Below are positions 5,333 to 8,837 of a DNA stretch of 8,837 nucleotides, in pieces (positions within the stretch are counted from its first letter, which is position 1; each line of letters starts with the position of its first letter). The position numbers and the translations under genes were made by a program. A model generated the notes under the pieces. The model had not been told where the DNA came from. It did not search any database and was given only the letters and a program-made list of their open reading frames with translations. This DNA is from Methanocorpusculum sp. (lineage in GTDB: Archaea > Halobacteriota > Methanomicrobia > Methanomicrobiales > Methanocorpusculaceae): assembly GCA_017555685.1 (NCBI GenBank), contig JAFZFW010000030.1:1-8837 (forward strand), written 5' to 3'.

Positions 5333-6231
5333 CAGGCTGATGCCTCAATCATCCGCTCGATTGCATTGCGGGCACGGTTTGCGATGTCTTCCTCTACGAT
5401 GACCTCGTTCTTTCCTTCGGCTAAGGTCTCATAGAGGTCCTGTAAGGAGATAAGCTTCATCTGGTCGCAGACCGCTTCGATTCCGTGGAAGACCGTCTCT
5501 GGGTAGTGTTTTTTCAGCGGGTGGAGAATACCGCACTCGGTGACGATAATCCACTCCTGCTTCTCTCCGCAGTTACGAACCATATAGCCCGTTGAACCAA
5601 TCATATCCGATGCTTCCTGCACGGCAGGAGAACACTCCGGATGACAGATAACCGTCGCATTCGGGAACTCTTTACGGGCTTTTTCAATCTCCTCAACGGT
5701 TACTTTGTGGTGAACCGGACATCCTCCGTCTTCGGGGACGGTGATAATCGTCTTTTCCGGAACCATCTTCCGCACCCAGGAGGCGAGGTTTGCATCAGGA
5801 CCGAAGAGCACGGTGTCCTCCGGTAAGGAGCGGACAACATCAGCCGCATTTGCCGATGTACAGGTGATGTCACACTCTGCTTTGGTTGCGGCAGAGGAGT
5901 TTACGTACACCACAAACGGCGCTCCCGGGTGAGCGGCTTTTGCTTCGCGAACCATCTCAGGCGTTAACTGGTCTGCAAGCGCACAGCCTGCATCCGGACG
6001 CGGGATTAAGACTGTCTTCTCCGGCGAGAGAATCTTTGCTGTCTCTGCCATGAAGTAGACACCGCAGATTACCAGCGTCTTTGCATCCGCTTCCTTTGCT
6101 TTGCGTGCGAGTTCAAGCGAGTCGCCGCAGATGTCTGCGACGTCCTGAATCTCTGCCGGTTCATAGTTGTGCACTAAGATGAGTGCGCCTTTTTCGGCGG
6201 CGAGCCTGCGGATTTCTTCTGCGTAGTTCAT
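5332..6231 (-). CDS. nadA: Quinolinate synthase, [4Fe-4S] enzyme
   Basis: The 299-residue enzyme condenses iminoaspartate with dihydroxyacetone phosphate to quinolinate. It is the short archaeal/Thermotoga form. The three cluster cysteines expected from that group are C83 (DAGCALADQ), C171 (GGCPVHHK) and C255 (AVCDQMKL). Active-site residues of the known structures are also present: H21 and Y23 (VHNYEPAEIQ), S38 (GDSLELA), Y109 and N111 (VVYVNSSA), S126, H197 and E199 (CHPEC) and T214 (GSTGYM). The CxxCxxC tail of longer bacterial forms is absent, as expected. The start overlaps the nadX stop as ATGA, with AGGAG just before it. The cluster is normally oxygen-sensitive, which suits an anaerobe. 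Confidence 0.97.
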   Translation of the reverse strand: MNYAEEIRRLAAEKGALILVHNYEPAEIQDVADICGDSLELARKAKEADAKTLVICGVYFMAETAKILSPEKTVLIPRPDAGCALADQLTPEMVREAKAAHPGAPFVVYVNSSAATKAECDITCTSANAADVVRSLPEDTVLFGPDANLASWVRKMVPEKTIITVPEDGGCPVHHKVTVEEIEKARKEFPNATVICHPECSPAVQEASDMIGSTGYMVRNCGEKQEWIIVTECGILHPLKKHYPETVFHGIEAVCDQMKLISLQDLYETLAEGKNEVIVEEDIANRARNAIERMIEASA

Positions 6232-6986
6232 GCTCCTATCACCAGCGGACTGTCAAGGTTTCGTAAGAGGGAGAGGATGGAAAGGGCGGCAAGGTAGCTT
6301 GTTGCCGGATTGTCGGGGGAAGGTACGTTTCTGATTCTTGCGTAGATTTCGCCGAACTCTCCTTCGAAGAAGATTTCATGCATGTTTCTGTCCTCTGCCG
6401 GGTCTGCCCAGAGTTCAACATCGATGTCTCTTCCGACAGCAAGCGAGAGGGATTCTGCAACATTGGTGTTTTTCGGGAACTCGCGGACGCAGTCACCTGC
6501 TTTTCCACCGAAAAGCTGGGTCTTTTCGGTGATTTCGCGGTTTAAGGATGCCGGGCTTTTGGTGGTTCTGAGAAGAATTTTGTCGGTGCGGGCAATCTGT
6601 CCGACTTTGATATTGTCAAGGCCTAAGACGGCGCCGGTGGGGATGTGTATTTTACAGGAGTTTTTGCGGGCGGTATCGAGTAATTCTTCGCGGAATGCAA
6701 CATCTGCAAGAGCGCCGACGCTCATGATGATGATGTCCTTTCCGGATTCGAGGACTGCTTTTGCGTGTGCTTTCACTGCCCCGACGGAGGCTGCTTCCAC
6801 AATTACGTCACAGGATTCCTTGAGGAAGAGGGAAAAGTCGGTGTATGCAGCTGCCCCGATGTCTTCTCCAAATGCGTTTGCTTTCGCTTCCGCTGTATCA
6901 TATACGGCCGTTATTTTGAAATTGTCCTGCCCTTTTGCGATAACACGGCCAATGTTACCGCATCCCAGAAGCCCGACATGAATCAT
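6228..6986 (-). CDS. nadX: L-aspartate dehydrogenase
   Basis: The 252-residue NAD(P)-dependent dehydrogenase makes iminoaspartate from L-aspartate, replacing the oxygen-using oxidase NadB, and so feeds NadA. The Rossmann motif is GLLGCGNIG at residues 5-13, with D30 at the end of the second strand favouring NAD. Other family segments are VEAASVGAVKAH (63-74), MSVGALAD (88-95), HIPTGAVLGLDN (114-125), NTNVAESLSLAVGRD (173-187), H203 in RNMHEIFFEGEFGE, where the family has its catalytic histidine, and the C-terminal NPATSYLAALSILSLLR. The length is about usual. It is the first gene of the minus-strand operon and diverges from the ROK kinase gene across 87 bases. GGTT near the ATG is at best a weak ribosome site, so the transcript may be leaderless. 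Confidence 0.95.
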   Translation of the reverse strand: MIHVGLLGCGNIGRVIAKGQDNFKITAVYDTAEAKANAFGEDIGAAAYTDFSLFLKESCDVIVEAASVGAVKAHAKAVLESGKDIIIMSVGALADVAFREELLDTARKNSCKIHIPTGAVLGLDNIKVGQIARTDKILLRTTKSPASLNREITEKTQLFGGKAGDCVREFPKNTNVAESLSLAVGRDIDVELWADPAEDRNMHEIFFEGEFGEIYARIRNVPSPDNPATSYLAALSILSLLRNLDSPLVIGA

Positions 6987-7010
6987 ACTAAACCATTTGC
7001 GAATGTGAGG

Positions 7011-7036
7011 TATTAAGGATTACTCTACTATATGAG
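7011..7036. promoter_or_regulatory. Divergent promoter region between nadX and the ROK kinase gene
   Basis: The 87-base gap (6987-7073) holds two A/T-rich boxes. On the minus strand ttaatac (7011-7017) lies about 28 bases from the nadX ATG and would give a nearly leaderless transcript. The box ctatatgag (7028-7036) can serve the plus strand, with a start near 7056, and its complement catatag could be an alternative minus-strand box. No operator of a known NAD repressor was recognised. Confidence 0.4.
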
Positions 7037-7052
7037 AGGAGGTTTGATGTAG

Positions 7053-7073
7053 GAGAAGAGAGAATCTCTTTTT
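7053..7073 (+). promoter_or_regulatory. Hairpin with U-run directly before the ROK kinase start
   Basis: Bases 7053-7061 can pair with 7065-7073 around a GAA loop: six Watson-Crick pairs (AAGAGA with TCTCTT) extended by three more, two of them G-U. The 3' arm ends in a five-T run abutting the ATG at 7074. The stem would cover part of the only nearby ribosome-site-like AGGAG (7051-7055). If the transcript starts near 7056 most of the 5' arm is lost, so it matters only if an upstream start is used. Confidence 0.3.
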
Positions 7074-7991
7074 ATGAATTCCAGGCGGTTCTGCTGTGCA
7101 GTTGATTTGGGGGCAACAAATGTCCGGTGTGCGGTTATGGACGAGAATGGGGAGATTTCCGGCTTTCAGCGCGAGGAGATTGCAGGAATTCCATCCGGAA
7201 GCGCTGTCTCCGCAAAAATCGTGGATATGATAGAAAGCGCAGTTGCGGACAGCGGGGAAGAGATTGTATCAGTTGGGATTTCAACAGCAGGACCGGTGAA
7301 TCTGGCGCATGGTTCGGTTGTCAACTCGCCGAATATGCAGGCATCCGAGATTTTCTTAACCGGCCCAATAGCAGATGCTTTCGGTGTTCCGGTGAGTATG
7401 CTGACTGACTGTAAAGCAGGTGCGTACGGGGAGTATGTGTTTGGGGGCAGGTCGTCGGCTTCTGCGCTGCTGTATCTGACGATGTCGACCGGAATCGGTT
7501 CCGGATTTTTGATGAACGGCAGTATTCTGCAGGGGGCAGATGGAAATGCCGGAGAGGTCGGGCATTTTCTGGTTGATACCGAGTATCTGATGCCGTGCGG
7601 TTGCGGCGGTTTCGGGCATTGGGAAGCGTATGCTTCCGGCAGCGGGATGCCGCGGTTTTTTGCGGAATGGCTGAAGCGGAAAGGGGCTGACTTCGGGACT
7701 GCTCCGCTGACATCAGGGCAGATTCTGTTTGCGGCACGGCAGGGAGATCCTGTCTGTACAGAGTTTGTCGCAGACGTTGCCCGGATAAATTCCCGCGGTC
7801 TTTCTGCGGCAGTGTGTGCATACAATCCGGATGTGATTGTGTTAGACGGTCCGCTTGCCCGCGAGTACGCGGATTTGCTTATTGGAGACTTCGGCGGATA
7901 TCTGCGGACGCCGGAGGTCTGTGTCACTGAGCTCGGCGGAAACGCTCCGCTTCTGGGGGCTGGTGCGTATGCGTTTGAACATACCCGGTAA
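7074..7991 (+). CDS. ROK-family sugar kinase (glucokinase-like)
   Basis: A 305-residue ROK (repressor, ORF, kinase) family protein without the N-terminal winged helix of the repressors, so it is probably a kinase that phosphorylates glucose or a related hexose with ATP. The phosphate-binding DLGATN is at residues 11-16 and GISTAGPVN at 68-76. The catalytic aspartate is D112 in LTDCKAGAYGE; the usual form is NDANAA, so the flanking residues are altered. STGIGSGF (138-145) and GNAGEVGH (157-164) follow, then the zinc motif with H164, C175 and C177 in PCGCGGFGHWEAYASG. The last zinc cysteine is replaced by H182. Glucokinase, N-acetyl-hexosamine kinase and polyphosphate-using forms cannot be told apart here. 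It diverges from nadX and is followed by a 103-base gap. Confidence 0.9.
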   Translation: MNSRRFCCAVDLGATNVRCAVMDENGEISGFQREEIAGIPSGSAVSAKIVDMIESAVADSGEEIVSVGISTAGPVNLAHGSVVNSPNMQASEIFLTGPIADAFGVPVSMLTDCKAGAYGEYVFGGRSSASALLYLTMSTGIGSGFLMNGSILQGADGNAGEVGHFLVDTEYLMPCGCGGFGHWEAYASGSGMPRFFAEWLKRKGADFGTAPLTSGQILFAARQGDPVCTEFVADVARINSRGLSAAVCAYNPDVIVLDGPLAREYADLLIGDFGGYLRTPEVCVTELGGNAPLLGAGAYAFEHTR

Positions 7992-8049
7992 TTTTGTCCT
8001 GAGTGTGTGGGAAAAATCACCTTACACATCCAAGCGGAATTCTTCCGGC

Positions 8050-8067
8050 AGAGGAAAGCAAACCTCT
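8050..8067 (+). promoter_or_regulatory. Small inverted repeat in the gap before the flavoprotein gene
   Basis: AGAGG (8050-8054) and CCTCT (8063-8067) form a 5-bp stem with an 8-base loop in the 103-base gap after the ROK kinase stop. It has no T-run directly after it, so terminator function is doubtful. No other gene is visible in this gap. Confidence 0.2.
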
Positions 8068-8073
8068 AACCTC

Positions 8074-8085
8074 TTCGCCGGCGAA
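8074..8085. promoter_or_regulatory. Perfect 12-bp palindrome TTCGCCGGCGAA before the flavoprotein gene
   Basis: This perfect 12-base palindrome ends 9 bases before the ATG at 8095. It is placed where a bound dimeric regulator would block initiation; the regulator is unknown. There is no ribosome site between it and the ATG, so the transcript may be leaderless, but no strong TATA box was found at the matching distance. Confidence 0.35.
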
Positions 8086-8094
8086 TAATAGAAT

Positions 8095-8837
8095 ATGACA
8101 GAAGAGTTCGACGTAATAATTATTGGCGCAGGTCCTGCCGGACTCTTTTGTGCGGCACATCTTGCAGGACTGAATGTCTGCATCTTGGAAAAGATGAATC
8201 TGCCCGGAAGAAAGCTTCTGCTTTCGGGTTCGGGGCAGTGTAATATCACGCATGCCGGAAGTATGAGTGAGTATGCCGCACACTTCGGTGATGCGTCGCA
8301 TGCCGCATTTTTAAAGCCGGCGCTTCGTGCTCTTTCAAACACTGACCTTCTGGCGTTTTTCGAATCCCGCGGGCTTTCCTTTGAGACAACCGATGCAGGA
8401 AAGGTCTTTCCAACCACGCGGTCTGCGGATGATGTCTTAGATATCCTCCTCGATGCCTGTGATGCGGCAGGTGTGGAGATTTTGTATGAAGAACGAGCGG
8501 ATGCGGTCAGAAAAGAGGAAGACCGTTTTGTGGTGCAGACGGCATACGGGAAGTATTCTGCCCGCTGCCTGCTGATTGCTGCCGGAGGTTCTTCGTATCC
8601 GAAGACCGGTTCTTCCGGTGACGGTGTGCTGCTTGCCGAGTCTTTAGGTCACGCAATTGTTGAGCCGAAGCAGGCGCTGTCTCCGGTGTATGCGGAAAAC
8701 TTCCGGCTTGCCGAGCTTTCCGGCATATCATTTGAGAATGTCTCGCTTACCATCTGGCGTGACGGAAAGAAGATCGGGGCAAATACGAATGACCTGCTCA
8801 TCACCCGCTTTGGTTTCTCCGGTCCGTGCGTTCTGGA
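8095..8837 (+). CDS. HI0933/BaiN-type NAD(P)/FAD-dependent oxidoreductase, 3' end outside window
   Basis: The first 247 residues of a flavoprotein that usually has about 400; the frame is open to the window edge with no stop. The FAD-binding GAGPAG is at residues 11-16 in FDVIIIGAGPAGLFCA, and E32 ends the second strand. The family signature follows as GRKLLLSGSGQCNITH (38-53), then AAGGSSYPKTGSSGDG (162-177) and the segment LLITRFGFSGPCVL (234-247), which matches the FTHxGxSGP motif of the family. The second motif usually reads SGGGRCN, so an Arg is replaced by Gln here. Family members include BaiN, a reductase in bacterial bile-acid dehydroxylation, but most have no known substrate, and a bile-acid role is not implied. 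The ATG at 8095 is the only start that keeps the Rossmann strand close to the N-terminus. Confidence 0.92.
   Translation, partial: MTEEFDVIIIGAGPAGLFCAAHLAGLNVCILEKMNLPGRKLLLSGSGQCNITHAGSMSEYAAHFGDASHAAFLKPALRALSNTDLLAFFESRGLSFETTDAGKVFPTTRSADDVLDILLDACDAAGVEILYEERADAVRKEEDRFVVQTAYGKYSARCLLIAAGGSSYPKTGSSGDGVLLAESLGHAIVEPKQALSPVYAENFRLAELSGISFENVSLTIWRDGKKIGANTNDLLITRFGFSGPCVL

Noticed and set aside
7038..7052. GGAGGT followed by ATG-TAG, a start-stop mini-ORF before the ROK kinase gene
   Set aside because: The best TATA-like box would start transcription after it, and a two-codon frame of this kind is easily random.
7066..7073. ctcttttt as a terminator
   Set aside because: It directly abuts the ROK kinase ATG in a divergent promoter gap, so no upstream plus-strand gene needs terminating there.
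7166..8029. 287-codon open frame on the minus strand opposite the ROK kinase
   Set aside because: The ROK motifs on the plus strand are clear and complete; the antisense translation is Ser/Pro/Arg-rich with no domain, as expected of a shadow frame.

Overview
The window looks like a stretch of a mesophilic methanogenic euryarchaeon chromosome, most likely Methanomicrobiales and possibly a Methanocorpusculum relative. This rests on four things: NAD made from aspartate by aspartate dehydrogenase plus an iron-sulfur quinolinate synthase (an anaerobe's route), A/T-rich TATA-like boxes upstream of genes with few Shine-Dalgarno sites, very tight gene overlaps of the TGATG and ATGA type, and archaeal-style small zinc-ribbon and SWIM proteins. 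The genus is an inference from protein 'feel', not from a search. There are no tRNA, rRNA or CRISPR features and no intact insertion sequence. Coding density is very high; the largest gap is about 100 bases.

Layout. (1) 1-1535, plus strand: a small charged protein made of six regular 15-residue 'RPKD' repeats, translationally coupled (TGATG) to an HD-domain phosphohydrolase of the YwfO/COG1078 type. (2) 1553-2638, minus strand: a zinc-ribbon/helix-turn-helix protein resembling the DNA-binding front of a transposase, followed 3 bases later by a GNAT acetyltransferase of the SSAT-like group. (3) 2651-2703: a 53-base near-perfect palindrome between the divergent zinc-ribbon gene and the next operon. 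(4) 2713-4323, plus strand: a three-gene operon of a membrane-anchored OB-fold protein, a Nif3/DUF34 dinuclear-metal protein and a short SWIM zinc-finger protein. (5) 6986-4287, minus strand: a nadX-nadA-nadC operon ending in a 72-residue membrane zinc-ribbon protein, every junction overlapping; its last gene overlaps the SWIM gene tail-to-tail by 37 bases. (6) 7074-7991, plus strand: a ROK-family sugar kinase, divergent from nadX. (7) 8095 to the end, plus strand: the first 247 residues of an HI0933/BaiN-type flavoprotein, cut by the window edge.

How the genes work together. NadX oxidises aspartate to iminoaspartate, NadA condenses this with dihydroxyacetone phosphate to quinolinate, and NadC converts quinolinate to nicotinate mononucleotide, so region 5 is a complete de novo NAD precursor operon with an unexplained membrane zinc-ribbon passenger. 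The least explained parts are the RPKD-repeat/HD pair, the zinc-ribbon/HTH protein with its large palindrome, and the OB-fold/Nif3/SWIM operon; these are the best places to look for something undescribed. I see no clear sign of a complete defence system or mobile element.
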